Translations under genes and position numbers: made by a program
Notes under the pieces: generated by a model
Databases searched by the model: none
Seen by the model: the letters and a program-made list of their open reading frames with translations, nothing else
Told to the model about the DNA's origin: nothing
Shown: in pieces, positions 49,309 through 61,748 of the stretch
How the letters are laid out: the number at the start of each line of letters is the position of its first letter
Position numbering within the stretch: position 1 is the stretch's first letter
Origin: Metarhizium brunneum
Taxonomy: Eukaryota > Ascomycota > Sordariomycetes > Hypocreales > Clavicipitaceae
NCBI RefSeq assembly: GCF_013426205.1
Contig: NC_089422.1
Location: 6,262,001-6,326,000, forward strand
Length of the DNA: 64,000 nucleotides
Direction of reading: 5' to 3'

Positions 49309-50590
49309 TGTTCTTTGGAGTCAGATGAAGAGATCAAATGCGCATTCGGCCGCAAGAGAGCTAAGTCTTGATAGAAGTTACAAGGAAGGAGAACAATTTG
49401 AAGGCATTCCTTTTCACTTGTCTTCTTTTTTTTTCACACTCTTTCTACCGAGGGAGCATTTTGACAACTGGTCACTATTCATGGCTGGCAGCTTAGCATT
49501 CGCGAGGATCGTGGCTGGACTATTGAGCTGTGACGGGGCCCAGATTCCCACGCTCGCGTCAAGAGGCTGCGTGGTGGCGACAGGGCTGATGTCTGCGGCG
49601 TAAAAGTCTGAGTTTCAGTCTTGGGGGTGGTTTTATTCTTCTTGAGGACGGCAGGTGAACTTTATTGACGGCTCGGAAGTTTTCTCGGACACTAGAGTCT
49701 GAGATGTCAGAGCGGTTTGACCGCTGAACACGAAGGCATGTGGGCTAGTTTGGGAGTATAGGCAAGGCGTGAATCTGCTATTGATGGGATGCCTGCGGGA
49801 TAATCGCTTGATGATTGGTGATTTCCGTGAGATGGTCTTACTGATAATGGAGTGGCGGTCCGAATGAGCACTGGTGTTGTAAGTGAATACTCTGGGGCGC
49901 GGGATATACTATTCTCTAGAGTGATGAAACGCACCCTTCATGTCTGCCACATGATACTTTGTTTTGTCATAGTTTGGTGCGCGGTACAAAAATCTTCGAC
50001 CGAGGTCGAATACTTTTTTGGTTCATCAGAATGGGGTGATGAGCATGATACCGAGTGACGCCCTTAACAGCAGATAGCGGTCCGTGAGGCCTGAGAGGGC
50101 GGATGAAATATACATGTCATGTATAGTTCGACGGAGGCCTAGGCACATAAGTAATTAGCCCTTGGAACTGGAGAGACACGGTTATACGCAGACAAGACGC
50201 CCAACATACCCATGCCACACGTTTTGGCGTCGCACATTACAAGCCGTATGAGACTTGCACCAGACATGTCTGAGACACCACCATTGACCATGCTGTGAGT
50301 TCGGTATGGGCCGCAAATGGAGAGGCGCCGCATTCCACAGGAGACCCAATCACTTCATGCCCAGGATCCTGGTCCCAGACGGTATCTACTGGTCCACGTC
50401 AACACACAACTTTAAATCGCAAGCGGTGCCCTTAGCCTCCCCCAGGAGGGGAGCTCAGGACCTCGGCTCCAGACCCCAGACGAACATCCGACGAATGGCT
50501 CCCGATCCACGATCCACGGAGGAGTAGTCTCTCGCCACAACATCACCAGAAATCCCCAAGCAGCACCATCCAAGGACAAGGACACACAAA
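49309..50590. other. Intergenic, divergent promoters of HET and esterase genes
   Basis: About 1.3 kb without a supported gene. All open frames are short and domain-free. No repeat of note was seen. Confidence 0.5.
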
Positions 50591-51499
50591 ATGCCAACCT
50601 GGAGAGCACATCTCGCCTCATGGTACCTCTGGCTCTGGCACAAGGGGAACTTCACATCCGTCGAAGCCCTCCACAGGCGCATCGCCAAAGCCCGCAAGAA
50701 CCCGCCCGACTACCGGCCGCCGCAGCACCTGCGCACCGAGTTTATGATCGAGGAGCGCCAGGTAGATGGCTACCCGGTCCTGGAGCTGGCGCCCAAGTCA
50801 GAGACGCCCAACGCGGTCCGCATCCTCTACCTCCACGGCGGCTCGTTCATGTTCGAGATCCTCGGGCCGCACTGGACCCTGATCGCGCTGCTGGCGGAGC
50901 GACTGCAGGCCAGCGTCACGGTGCCCATCTACCCGCTCGGGCCGGAGAAGAAGCTCAAGGACATGTACGCCATGCTGCAGCCCATCCACGACGAGATGGC
51001 GGCAGCGAGGGACGACTCGCCGTTCTTGGTGGTGGGCGATTCCGCCGGCGGGTGCATGGCGCTGGTGCTCGCGCAGGAGGCCATCAGGGCCGGCACACGG
51101 TCTGCCGCGGGCCTGGTCGCCATTACGCCCGTGGTGGACGCTACCTTTACCAACACCGAGGCGCGCGAGCTGTCGAGGAGGGATCCGTGGCTGGATGTCG
51201 TGGGCTGCATGGAGGCGGCCGAGCTGGTGAGGGGCGAGTGGCCGACTGACGACGCGCGGGTGAGTCCGCTGTTTGGGGATTTGGGCGAGATGCCGCCCAT
51301 GATGCTGCTTGCCGCGGGCGAGGATCTGCTCACGCCGGATACGAAGCGGTTTGTCGAAAAGGCCGCTGCCGCTGGGCGCGATGTGACGCTGGTGGAGGGC
51401 CCGGGCATGATGCATGTGTGGCCGTTGGTGCTGCCTGATCACGACGGCAAGGGGGCGATTGATAAGATGGTGGAATGGATGAAGGCGAGGAAGCCGTGA
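50591..51499 (+). CDS. Alpha/beta-hydrolase, HSL-family esterase/lipase
   Basis: An intronless 302-residue hydrolase. The oxyanion-hole motif is YLHGGSF (HGG at 82-84), the nucleophile elbow GDSAGG puts the serine at residue 151, and the acid and histidine are likely D245 (AAGEDLLTPD) and H275 (GPGMMHVWP). This is the hormone-sensitive-lipase (abhydrolase 3) arrangement found in arylacetamide deacetylase-like and sterol-acetyl hydrolase enzymes. No signal peptide is obvious, although the N-terminus has a Trp-rich hydrophobic patch (WYLWLW). Codons are strongly G/C-ending in contrast to the flanking AT-richer DNA. The natural ester substrate is not known. Confidence 0.92.
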   Translation: MPTWRAHLASWYLWLWHKGNFTSVEALHRRIAKARKNPPDYRPPQHLRTEFMIEERQVDGYPVLELAPKSETPNAVRILYLHGGSFMFEILGPHWTLIALLAERLQASVTVPIYPLGPEKKLKDMYAMLQPIHDEMAAARDDSPFLVVGDSAGGCMALVLAQEAIRAGTRSAAGLVAITPVVDATFTNTEARELSRRDPWLDVVGCMEAAELVRGEWPTDDARVSPLFGDLGEMPPMMLLAAGEDLLTPDTKRFVEKAAAAGRDVTLVEGPGMMHVWPLVLPDHDGKGAIDKMVEWMKARKP

Positions 51500-53105
51500 G
51501 AGCTGCGAATACCGAAGAGGACCTGCATGTTTGGCATTTGGTGTTGGGGAATTTGGATCGCGACGTATCGGCGTTTTGTTCATGGGTTTGGAGTAGGTTT
51601 ACGATTTTCCATGGTCGATGGTTAGGTTGGGGACGAGTTTCTACGGAGTAGTTTTGGATGTTTTATACTTTGATGAAACATCATTCGATTTATAAATATT
51701 AGGTTTGCATTGTCGTATTTTTTTTTTCACCCCCAAAAGCAGCTCATTTGCTCGAGCATCATCTGCCCACCTGTTCCTAGTGTCCATGAGCAAAAGCACG
51801 CCCCCATATATCTAGGTCATGGAGATTAATCAAGGTATCCCACGTCTACCAGTCTACCCTGATCTCTTCAGCAATGTATTGGAAATTGGTAAAAGTTGAG
51901 ATGGTAATAAAAAAAGGGAGAAGGAAAAACCGGCCAGGAAAGCTCAAGACTGTGATAATCTATATTTCCGCGACTAAGGGACGGTTCTGATAAATGGGTG
52001 ACAATAACATGGACATCATAGTTTATTAACGGCTGCTTCGGCCCATTCAGCTCACCTTGAATCTGCACTTTTTGATCAATTAAATGAAAGCTGCCATTTT
52101 CAGACAAACGTGATCAAGGCCGTCGACGCAATGTGGCGCATGCGTGACGAGATCATTCCAAGTCGCTTTCCTCCCATTGCGGGCTTGGCATTCCAAGAAT
52201 GACCTGAGCCATAGGTTGGCGTCCAACTTGACGCGATATTCTTGGTGCCAGTGCCATATTTGTCTTGTTGCATTTTTGGGGAGATGGAAAACTGACGGAC
52301 GGTTGATGTGAAAAGGGGACATCGAAAAGAGGTCTACCGGAGGCCGACGCTATTACGAGTTTTGTTTAAGTTACTTGTTTAATGCTGGTGTCAATCGCTT
52401 GTCAGCCCAACGGACCCCGAACCCAGCGGGGCAACTATGTGCTAGGTACTGGGTACGGAGCAGTTACATCAAATATAGGCCCGGTGACCGGTGCCGACCT
52501 TCCTATCCCCCTGCCCCGGTTTAACGTCCAGTCCTCACCCACGCTGGTCTGGCCATCTTCATTCTCGAATATTCCAGGAAACTCGTCAACGGCCTTACAA
52601 ATCCCCCCGTCCTTGACACTCGACTCACAGTTGAAAGGCACAAACTCCACACTCCTGTCCTTGGGACAAACAATCAACTGTGCCATTTCCAGCTTTTATT
52701 CAAATATTCACTTGCCGAGGTGAAATATACTCTCCAGACCAACCTGCTGGCCGTACATACATTACGCCACCTCAGCCCTTGTGCGACCTGCGCAAAGAAG
52801 CCTTAATCCTCCAATTTCAGCCCATCCCAATATCTACCGCCCTTGGTATTTGTTCCACCCCTTTTGAGTGTCGCTGGCCGCTGCCTTTTTTTCTTTCTTT
52901 GTTTTCAAGCTGCCGATACATGTGTACAGCTTTAATATGATAGCTTAAATCGAGGTCCTCCTTTTAAAAAAAGTTAGAGTAATTGCAGCGCAAGATAGTT
53001 GTAATTCCCGCTTGGGTGGCCGCATCGACGTGTCCAAAGGGGTTCATCAACACCTACCACGACCAAAACCTTTCACCACTGAGCAAGCATTGTCAGAAAA
53101 CAGCA
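51500..53105. other. Intergenic between esterase and CHIP-like genes
   Basis: About 1.6 kb. A TACGGAGTA word at 51642-51650 follows the esterase. Minus-strand frames at 52080-52322 and 52435-52686 read somewhat protein-like but show no domain and no splice continuity, so they are not called. CHIP's promoter must lie in the last few hundred bases. Confidence 0.45.
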
Positions 53106-54170
53106 ATGGCAAAGTCGCTGGAGCTCAAGGAACAAGGCAACCGCCATTTCCAGAGCGGAGACTACCTGGCCGCAGAGAGCCTCTACTCAAAAGCGTACGT
53201 GATGTCACCCTTTGTCAACACCACCACCACCAACCACCACCACCAACTGCAAACGCACATCCATCGCCCTCACCGCTAACGCAAATCCAGCATCATAGCA
53301 GACCCCAAAAACCCCACCCTCTACACCAACCGCGCCATGTCGCGCCTCAAACTGTCCCTCTGGGAGTCCGTCATCTCCGACTGCCAGACGTGCCTCTCCA
53401 TCACGCCCGACTCCATGAAGGCGCACTACTACCTCTCGCAGGCCTTCCTCCACAGCAGGGACTACGAGTCGGCCGTCACCCACGCCGTCCGCGCGCACGG
53501 GATATGCGCCAAGACCAACGACAAGTCCCTCTCGCAAATCACCGCCGCCGTGCTCCGGTGCAAAAAGGCGCGCTGGGAGCACCGCGAGAAGCTGCGGGCC
53601 AAGGAAGCACAGGCCCTGGAGACCACCGTCCTGGACCTGCTGGCCAAGGACGCCGACGACATGCTCGCCGACCCCGCCACCAGCGAGTACGAAAAGGGCC
53701 TGATCCGGGAGGACAACGAGCAGAGGGTGCAGCAGATGCGGGCTGTTTTCGAGCGCGCCAGGGCCCAGGCCGACAGGCGGAGAGAGGTGCCCGAGTGGGT
53801 TATCGACGATATCAGCTTCGCCATCATGGTTGATCCCGTTGTTGTGAGTTTCTGTCCCCAAAATCTCCTGCCCAAGGACATATTTGCACTTCACACTTTG
53901 CATGCCCCCCCTGCCAGCTTGGGCAGTAGCATATTGTCGTCTTTTGAGAAAGAAAAAAGAAAAAAAAATATACTGACCGTGAGAAATTTAAAATAGACAA
54001 AGACGGGCAAGTCGTATGAACGCTCAGCCATCATGGAACATCTCCAGCGGCGGCCTACCGATCCTTTGACACGGGAGCCCCTTGTCCCGTCTGAACTCAG
54101 ACCAAACCTTGCCCTGCGCCAAGCGTGCGAAGACTTTATCGAGGAAAACGGCTGGGCCGTGGACTGGTGA
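53106..54170 (+). CDS. CHIP/STUB1-like TPR and U-box E3 ubiquitin ligase
   Basis: Three exons (53106-53194, 53291-53843, 53997-54170) encode 271 residues. The N-terminal half is three TPR repeats beginning KSLELKEQGNRHFQSGDY, then LYTNRAMSRLKL and AHYYLSQAFLHSRDYESA. A charged helical hairpin follows (about 125-185). The C-terminal U-box is WVIDDISFAIMVDPV, then KTGKSYERSAIMEHLQR and DPLTREPL, ending in ENGWAVDW. This is the CHIP layout: the TPR part binds the EEVD tails of Hsp70/Hsp90 and the U-box recruits an E2 to ubiquitinate misfolded clients. The TPR and U-box are joined by introns at 53195 and 53844, both in phase. Saccharomyces lacks this protein, but filamentous fungi have it. Confidence 0.95.
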
Positions 54171-54612
54171 TGGCCCAGGAGACGTGGGCATAAATTGAAA
54201 ACAAAAGGTCCGTTGCCGGCCGTCCTTACTCTTCTTTTGTATTCATTTTTTTGCTTGGATCGTATATTCTACATCCCAGATTGCATTGGCGGCGTTTTAT
54301 TTTATGATGAGATGAATGACACACCAGAGCAAGCCATAGAATGAAAGGAGCACAATGTAACGAATACAGACTATAACAAGACTTATTTGTCCATTCGTAG
54401 AGTATCTGTCGACATCTTGTGGCATGACAGTATTGAGTGAGCGTGTGTCGTATAGCTGGCATCTTGATAGTGCACAAGGTGTGGGTTGACTGTCGGTAAA
54501 TTTTCCACAGCTGGAATTGCAATGTACAATGTACTCATTTATTCATGCTTGATACTCATGCACTCATGATGGGGTATCCCTCTATGCGGTTCCGTCTAAT
54601 AATACAAGCATC
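54171..54612. other. Intergenic between convergent genes
   Basis: AT-rich 3' flanks of the CHIP-like and NIPA-like genes. Nothing recognised. Confidence 0.5.
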
Positions 54613-56425
54613 CTAGATAAAGGAAGGCTGGCCTTCAGTTCCCCCCTCTTTGACTAGACCTACTCTTTCCTCTTCCGTAGGCCCTGTATTCCGCCTGAAA
54701 ACTCGATTGAATGAAAACTGGCGTCGTGCAGAGTGTGGCGGTGGCGTGGGTGGAATGTCCTGAACATTCCTGTCCGCGACGCCGTGATACGCGGTATCCT
54801 GATGGCTAAAGACATGCTCGCGGGTGTGACCATAATACGCACCTGCTTCGTCATCAGGCTTCTGTGTCGGCACTTGTTGTATATGCGTCAGTGGAATGGG
54901 ATGAAGGGGACTTCTGCCTTTAATGGGATACTCGTCCTCGTAGGACGGTAGTGTGGTGCTGGTCCGAGGCCGGCCTCGAATGGTGCCAGCTATACTAGAG
55001 AAAATGGTGCCTTGCTCCGCTTGCTCAAGCTCCTCGTCCGACGGGAAGCGCGACATGCCTAGCGGAGGGTGAGGACTTGTGGGACTGCCCAACGGGCCGG
55101 GGACCGGTGTACGAGGTTGAGGCGATGTTGCAGCGCGTGCTCGTGTGCTCGCCGCCAGTGTTCTCCTTCTTCTTAGGCCGTCCCACTCATATTCCGACTG
55201 CCCGTCCTCGCTAATAGGGGCCATGGTCTCTGCCATCTTCTCTTCATGGAGCCTCTTCAACTCCTCGGCTTCCATCCTTAAACGAGTGTTTGATATTCTA
55301 CGTACGATAGCGGCCGCGCCACGGATGGCATCAGCCTTGGGCTCTGACTCCGGCTGCTCTTGTTCGGCAATGGTGTGGATTTGATCCAGGTCGCCCTTGA
55401 AAACGGCAACGTCGGGAACATCCTTGGCTGACTTGGATAACTGCAACAGTACCACGCCCGAGCAAATTGTGAGAAATCCCATCACAACGGTGGCAATTGC
55501 CTGCGGGGTGCCCTTGAAACCTCTGAACAAGACTGAAGACGTGATGATTGTGGTGCTGGTGAAGTAAACATAATATGTGGGCGTGACGAGAGCTGCGTTG
55601 AAGAGGTTGAGAGCTTTCTGTTGAACGGTCAAACCTGGTGAACAGCAGAAGTAAAGAGGTGGCACAACATGGCGGCCCAGGACTCACATTTAAGAAGATG
55701 ATCTCAGTCACCAGCGTGCCGATGACAAAGACAAACAAGACCCATAGGAACCATTCCTTGTACTGCGGCTTTCCACCAATCCATGCTATGATGGCTGCGC
55801 CCAACCCTTGAGTACACACGACACTCAGACCGCCAATCCAACTGCAGATGGAAATGTAGACCAGCATGTTCTTCTTGCCCCATCTAGGGCCAGCATAAAA
55901 TGCAGTAATGACGGAGCCGACCAAAATAACGCCTGCATAGGACAGGAAGCCCGGAGCGATAAAGAACGTCTTCATTTCCTGAATGTCGGCGACCGAGGAT
56001 TCCTGAGGGCCGTTCAGGACAATGACGACGGACCCGACTATACATAGAAAGCATGCAACCTTGCCGACCAGACTCAGGCGTTCCTTGAGAAATACGGCGG
56101 AGAGAATTGTGGTAATGACAACAGACAATGCTCCCAGTGGCGTGACGAGAATCGCATCGGTAAAGGCATATGCGACGAAGTTGCAGATCTCGCCGACAAT
56201 CATGAGCGTCATGCCGCTCCACCAAAAGGCGTTTTTCAAATATCCGTAGCCCTCGCCAGCGACTTCGTTGTACTTCTCGTTGGCCCTGAGAAGTCCGACC
56301 TTTTTCAGCACAAAGGATGATCCGATGAACAGGCCAGAACCAATAGCCAGTGCGATACCTACGACCTTGTAATATGGTGGCCGGTCTGGTCCCTCTAGGG
56401 CTCTAGCAACGAGCTCGGCGTCCAT
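54613..56425 (-). CDS. NIPA-type magnesium transporter (DUF803)
   Basis: Two exons on the minus strand (56425-55688 and 55617-54613) encode 580 residues. The NIPA domain covers the first 340 residues with about nine membrane segments: VGIALAIGSGLFIGSSFVLKK, YLKNAFWWSGMTLMIVGEI, VTPLGALSVVITTILSAVFL, NGPQE, and after the splice LNKALNLFNAALVTPTYYV. The reading through the intron gives an unrelated end, so the splice at 55687/55618 is required. The C-terminal 240 residues are a hydrophilic, Pro/Arg/Ser-rich cytosolic tail. Family members move Mg2+ across plasma or endosomal membranes; the substrate here is inferred from the family. Confidence 0.94.
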
Positions 56426-58516
56426 TGCTCAGTCTTGTCTCGGGAAGCCTTGCCGCATCTGGGGAGAAGGGCCAAGGGCGACAGCTCGTCAAGAACGAGA
56501 GCCCGTGGACGGAAAGGAGTCCTCGAACGATGCGTTGTTGGCTGTAGGAGTGGTAGACTGGGCGGGTTAGTGACGACACCGGGGGAGTCCAAGGCTGGAC
56601 AGAGAGAAGCTTGGGGGTGCGGGTTTGCTGTCGGCAGCGGTCAACTCGTACATATGGCTGGTGAGGTGCAACTGACGGGCGCGCGGCGGTTCAAAAGGAG
56701 CTCGAGAGTCAAGAGGGTGCGCCGGCCTCGCGTCCAAGGAGAGTTGAATGGAGGCAAAGTCTGGCGAAGACCAGAAGGATCGTGTGCCAGGATGGTGGGG
56801 GCTGGAACTCGGTCTGTCGAGCTCCGTACGTTACGTACCAGACGTTTTGAGGACGACCAAGTACGGAGTATAACGGCTTTCTTTCCATTCAAAGCCCACT
56901 CGAGCACTATGTACGTACATACATACAATTGACAGGAGCACAGCTTGTCAGGGTACCGGACTGTTGGAGACTAGAAGCTTGTTTTATCATAGGATAACCA
57001 CTCCGCGTGGATGGGGGAGGTTCCGGGTCCAGCATTGATCCATTGGAGCTGGTAACGTCGAGCTTCTCCGTCCTGGTAATAATAACTGCCAACCCTGCCA
57101 ACCTGCGTCAAGCACAAGCAAGCAGCAACCCTGGGCCCCCCATCCTCCATCCACCATCCATGTGCCTCACTAGCCGCTGGTGCAACTTGTGAGCAGCTGA
57201 TCCCTGCATTCGCTCCGCCCATGGCGCCGTCTGTGGGCCTCGATCTGGCTGATGCGAACCTTGGTGCCATTGAGGAGGCTGACGAGCTGATACCCAGCAG
57301 ACATCAGCCATCAGCGTGACTGGCGGAGCTTGCCATGCCACATGCTAGGCATGAAAGCGAAACAAAACATGGGCTTCTTCTACACAGGTCTTGACGACGA
57401 ATTAGTACATACATCTCTCACGCCATTTCTACTCAACGGAACGTGTCCCTCGTCCGTCAGGCCTGTGCCCGACCGACTGAGTACTCCGTACGCAGCAAGC
57501 AACTATCATTGATCCCCCCCCTCAGGTTCGATGTGGCGTCACAACGACCACGGAGTCTTAATTTAACAGCTGTCGGTTGAACAACATGGCTGTTGGCACT
57601 CAAGCAATGCAATGCGAGCCGCTTGGCAGAAGAGCAATGGCCACTTTCCCCTCCTCCCAAAGACACAGCGACAACAAGACCCCTGCTAACTTGGTTCTTG
57701 AGTGTCCAGTGTCTCGAATTGACCGTTGACAGGCTCTTTACAGGCTCTTTACAGGCTCTTGCGCTGGGGTCAATCGACGTCAACCGGCTTTGTCGTCTTG
57801 ATACCCGCTTCTTGCCATGGCAACGCCATGAAGCGAAATGACGCCAGGAATGGTTTTTGAACTCCATCGATGAATCCCACGAAGCAGATAACACGTCGGC
57901 TAAAAAAAAAAAAACTCAACATTCGCGACATGTCTCAATGCCAACCGAGCGTTTGCCTCACCAATGCAACGGGCGTCTGACTGCTGCCGTGCGTGCTTCA
58001 ACAGAGCCTTTCTCGGAAACATGGCGCATAAGTTTGTCGCGCAGCAGCAACTGCGCCACCATCGGGGACTACGAGTTGACAACGCGCACGCATCTTGGCG
58101 CACGAGACAAACTCTGTGACGGCCCGTTTTACGGAGAACTGGCCCTTGGGTCCCGTCATTGGCTGACCATGTACTATTTCTGGACTCGAGCATGGGTGGT
58201 GGTGGCATTACTCCGTACTACCAACTTCATCGCCTTCCTCCACCACCCAGGTCGCTTTGTTCTGCGTCACAGCCTGCATCTCAATAGGGAACCGAAACTT
58301 TGCTGGCTACAGCCCTGCCAGCTCGAGTCTTCTACAAGAGTGTAGCTTGAGCGCCGTGACAACGTCGTTTCATACTTTGCCTAGCTGAGAGACTCTGGTG
58401 TGTTTGGGCATGTCCCGGCTGGCCGGAACTCGGTAATTGCTACGGAGTATCGAGACCAAAAAAAGATAAAGATGAACCGACTGGTGGCGCAGTGGCGCCG
58501 ATTGTCTCTTCCGTCA
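56426..58516. other. Intergenic, 2.1 kb, rich in the TACGGAGTA word
   Basis: No gene supported. Four of the eleven TACGGAGTA/TACTCCGTA words of the window lie here (56862, 57482, 58209, 58441). Three copies of ACAGGCTCTTT occur in tandem at 57729-57760. An A13 run lies at about 57903. The first part contains the NIPA promoter. Open frames on both strands are domain-free. Confidence 0.5.
57729..57760. repeat. 11-base tandem repeat, three copies
   Basis: ACAGGCTCTTT repeated three times, the last copy ending CTTG. Noncoding. Confidence 0.85.
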
Positions 58517-60774
58517 TCACTTTGCCACATCCTCAACACCAATTTCTTCCAAATACGCATCCGAATTGGGCTCACGACCCAAAAACGCAGCCACCATTTT
58601 TGCTTCATCCACACTACCGCCTTTATCCAGGACCATTTGTCGATATCGGAGCCCCGTCTCTGGATTCATGGGGTCATCGCGGAAGCATGCATTCCACATG
58701 TCTGCTGCGAGAATACGGGTCCTGTAAAGATCAGCTCTGTCCATGGTGAAACCATACAAGCACTCGGCACGCGTGTAATACAACATGAAGTGACATACGA
58801 AATGTAGGAATAGTAGTTGGCTTCCTGGCCCCACATGAAATGAGCAGTGGTAGAATACCCGTTCCCCAACGTCGCTTCATCCTCTAGTCCCTGCAGCCCG
58901 GTGGCCTCTGTGATGGACGTATAGTATTCCTTGGCAATGTCCAGGCCCTCCAGTTCCCCATGAGAAGATGGATTATGAACCTTCATATCAAAAATACTCA
59001 GTCCTACCTGTCTCGCGGTCCATATCGCACTGTTGACATTCTTGGCCGCAATCAACGCTGACAACATCTCGCCCGGGATCTGCTTTTCCGGCTGCTTGGC
59101 CGTGGCGGGATTCATCCGTTCCCACTGCTGTTTGTATTCCTCCGACAGATACGAGTAGTGACAGCTCATCAGCTTCAGGGTCTGGGGGAGCCAGCAGAAG
59201 AATTCTAGAAGTTGGCTCGGCGCTTCGCAAAAGTCTCTTCTGCCACGCCACCCGTGGTACTTGGCGTATCTGGTGCGGCCCATCAAATCGTGCATTCCTG
59301 CCTTCTTGCTTTAGTTTTTCCGTTCATCTGACAAGAGAAAAAAAACACGCATCACGTACCGTGTCCCAGCTCATGAAATATAGTTATGACGTCGGAGTGG
59401 TGCAGCAACGCAGGAGTATCTTTCGTGGGAGGCGTCACATTGCAAATCAGCGCCGTGGCACTCGGCATGTATCTTCCCTCTCGGTCGATATAACTCTGCA
59501 ACATGTTTTAGAATAATACAGCGACTCGCTGCAAGGTCAACACATACCGGCCGGATGTTGAAGTCGGCAGAGCTGTTATACTTGCCCTCCCTCGGATACA
59601 GATCCATGTACAAATATCCCACAAACAGACCTCCCAACTCGCTCACTTTGTAAACCTTTACATCTGGATGCCACACCTCGTCATCCTTTATGTCTGCAAC
59701 CTCGGAAATCTCCAACTGGAATAGCTTTTCAAACATGCCCAGCATCCTGCCCAACACAAAGTCTGCGGGAAAGTACTCCGCCACAACGTCACTATTCACA
59801 TTCCTCCCTTTCAACGTCTGCGAATCGTAGTAGGCAAGGTCCCAGAAGTGAATTGGCTCACCATCGCCACGCAACTCCCTCAAAGCATCCATTTCCATCT
59901 TCACCAATGGTTTCAGCTTCGTCTCCATGGCCCTCAGGAGGTTCATAACTGCCTCGGGCGACTTCATCATTCGACGACGCACAAGCTGGTGGTTGTACGA
60001 AGAAAACCCCAGCAAACGAGCTGCTTCGTCCCGCAGGAGAACCGCTTCCCGGAAGTACGCTGCGTTCTCCGGATATATAGACTCCTTGGCGGCCCAGACA
60101 TCCCTCCGAGTTTCTTCGTTGGTGCACTGCCGCATGATGGCATCAGCATTCGTCCTGTGAAGAGGGATCCTCCTTCTGCCCTGCTCGTCCATCTGAAAAC
60201 TCTCAAGCTTACTTCTCGGCAAGCCCTCCAGTTCAGCGTCGGATTTCAAAACGACGCCCGGGTCAGTAGCTAGATTCGCCACAAACGCAGAGTGCAGCTC
60301 GTACTTGCGGTGCCTGATTTCCGAATAGCGCTCTGCCTCCGCCTCTGGCAAGTTGAGGCCCTTTTCGACACACTCGCTATGCAGGTCCGCCAGGAACCGG
60401 CCCGATTCCTCGTCCAGGTTCGCGGGGCGCTGGTGCTTGACGGCATCGATCAAGAGGAACAGCTCTTCGTTGTCGTAGATGATCTCCCATGCTTCTTGTG
60501 CCGTCTTGACTGCTTTCGAAGCGGCCGCTCTGATCTCCGCCGAGGGAGATACGGATTCAAGAATAGACAGAGGCTCTATTTCGTAGCTTAGCTGGTTCTC
60601 GACGTGGCCAATGGGGATGATGACGTTTTCATAAGTTGCTTCCTCGGGCTCGACTGAAGAGGTGATTTCGTATATTCCGTCCTTGGCCAATTCTAGAATG
60701 TAGGCTGCTTTGGAAAACATTTCATCGAGGGTGAGGTCGAATTTTGGTGGTGGGAGGACAATGCCCAAAGTCAT
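58517..60774 (-). CDS. M3-family metallopeptidase (thimet oligopeptidase/saccharolysin-like)
   Basis: Four exons on the minus strand (60774-59548, 59495-59360, 59297-58799, 58721-58517) encode 688 residues. The start is ATG at 60774; the frame is open further upstream but only from GTG. The zinc site HELGH is at residues 450-454, with the third ligand E479 in DFCEAPSQLLEFF. The exon 2-3 splice falls immediately after this motif and rebuilds HELGHGMHDLMG. The C-terminal GGSVDEAKMVAAFLGREPNS block is typical of the family. The conserved glycine loop usually reading GGYDA is here WGQEA. Such enzymes degrade short peptides in the cytosol or mitochondrial intermembrane space. No clear presequence is seen. 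Confidence 0.94.
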
Positions 60775-61748
60775 GATGGAGGAGAAATGAGAAGAAAAGA
60801 AGACGCTTTTGATATTTCTTTTAAAGATGGTAACTGTGTCTTGTTCCACTGCTGTTTTTGGTTACACCAACTCGGGGTTCGCAAAGGAGAGACAGCAGAC
60901 TTATATACTTGAAAGGTGAGTGGGCATGATTCCAAAGGTGACAACAACATGTAATAGCATCATCACCAACTATGCAATTCGTCAATTCCATCTCTATGAG
61001 TGATTTATTATCAGCAATTCTACATGGGTGTCAGCAAATCTTTATTTGCTGATTTCACTGCCACGTCTTGGGCTGCAGTTCCTGCTGCCTCGTGACGAGC
61101 TTCCGCAGATCACGAGGTCATTCTTCATCCCAAGATCCCCACCCCATCCCTGGCAAGTGGAACAACGCCCGACAGGAACGACACAGACATATCTCTCGAG
61201 TCTCGATCGTACCAATCGGGAGAATCGCAGCTATAGCTCTTGAGGCTCAGGGCTGCACAAGTGTCTCCGCCGTCCCGACATGCATCTACACGGCATGATC
61301 TTGGACACAAACTCCTTGCGTGTGTAGAATTCATGACTGTCTAGATAGGAGCCCCTGAAAGTGTGTGATGATGATGCATGAAAAGTAATCCTTGTTGCCA
61401 TCAGGTCACAAGACCAATAGTGATAACCTTCATGACGAATCGTGTCCGACAGGCTGTCGAATCACCTTATTCTGACACAAAAGTTCTTCGCAAATTGTCC
61501 ACTCGAAATAGCTGTGGTTCTCATCTTATCGTACCATGTGGATAGAAGGCTGCCGTCATAGTACGAGACAGATAACCAAGGCCATCATCGCCATGAGAAG
61601 CCGTTAGCCAACAGCAATCTGTAAGCCATCGACAACCCTTCGCCCCGCTAACAACGTTTGGACAACTTTGTGCAAACTGAAAACGAAGTGCTCGGCCCGC
61701 AGGAAACCCTGGGCTCAGTATGGAGTAGTAGGAATATCACTGGTCGTC
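60775..61748. other. Intergenic between Zn2Cys6 regulator and M3 peptidase
   Basis: About 1 kb upstream of the M3 gene and downstream of the regulator. Low-complexity AT-rich patches, no gene recognised. Confidence 0.5.

Noticed and set aside
52080..52686. Two small minus-strand frames that look mildly protein-like
   Set aside because: They lie in different frames with no credible splice between them and no recognised family, so they are not supported as a gene.
60775..60849. N-terminal extension of the M3 peptidase
   Set aside because: The upstream frame begins with GTG rather than ATG; the first ATG is at 60774.
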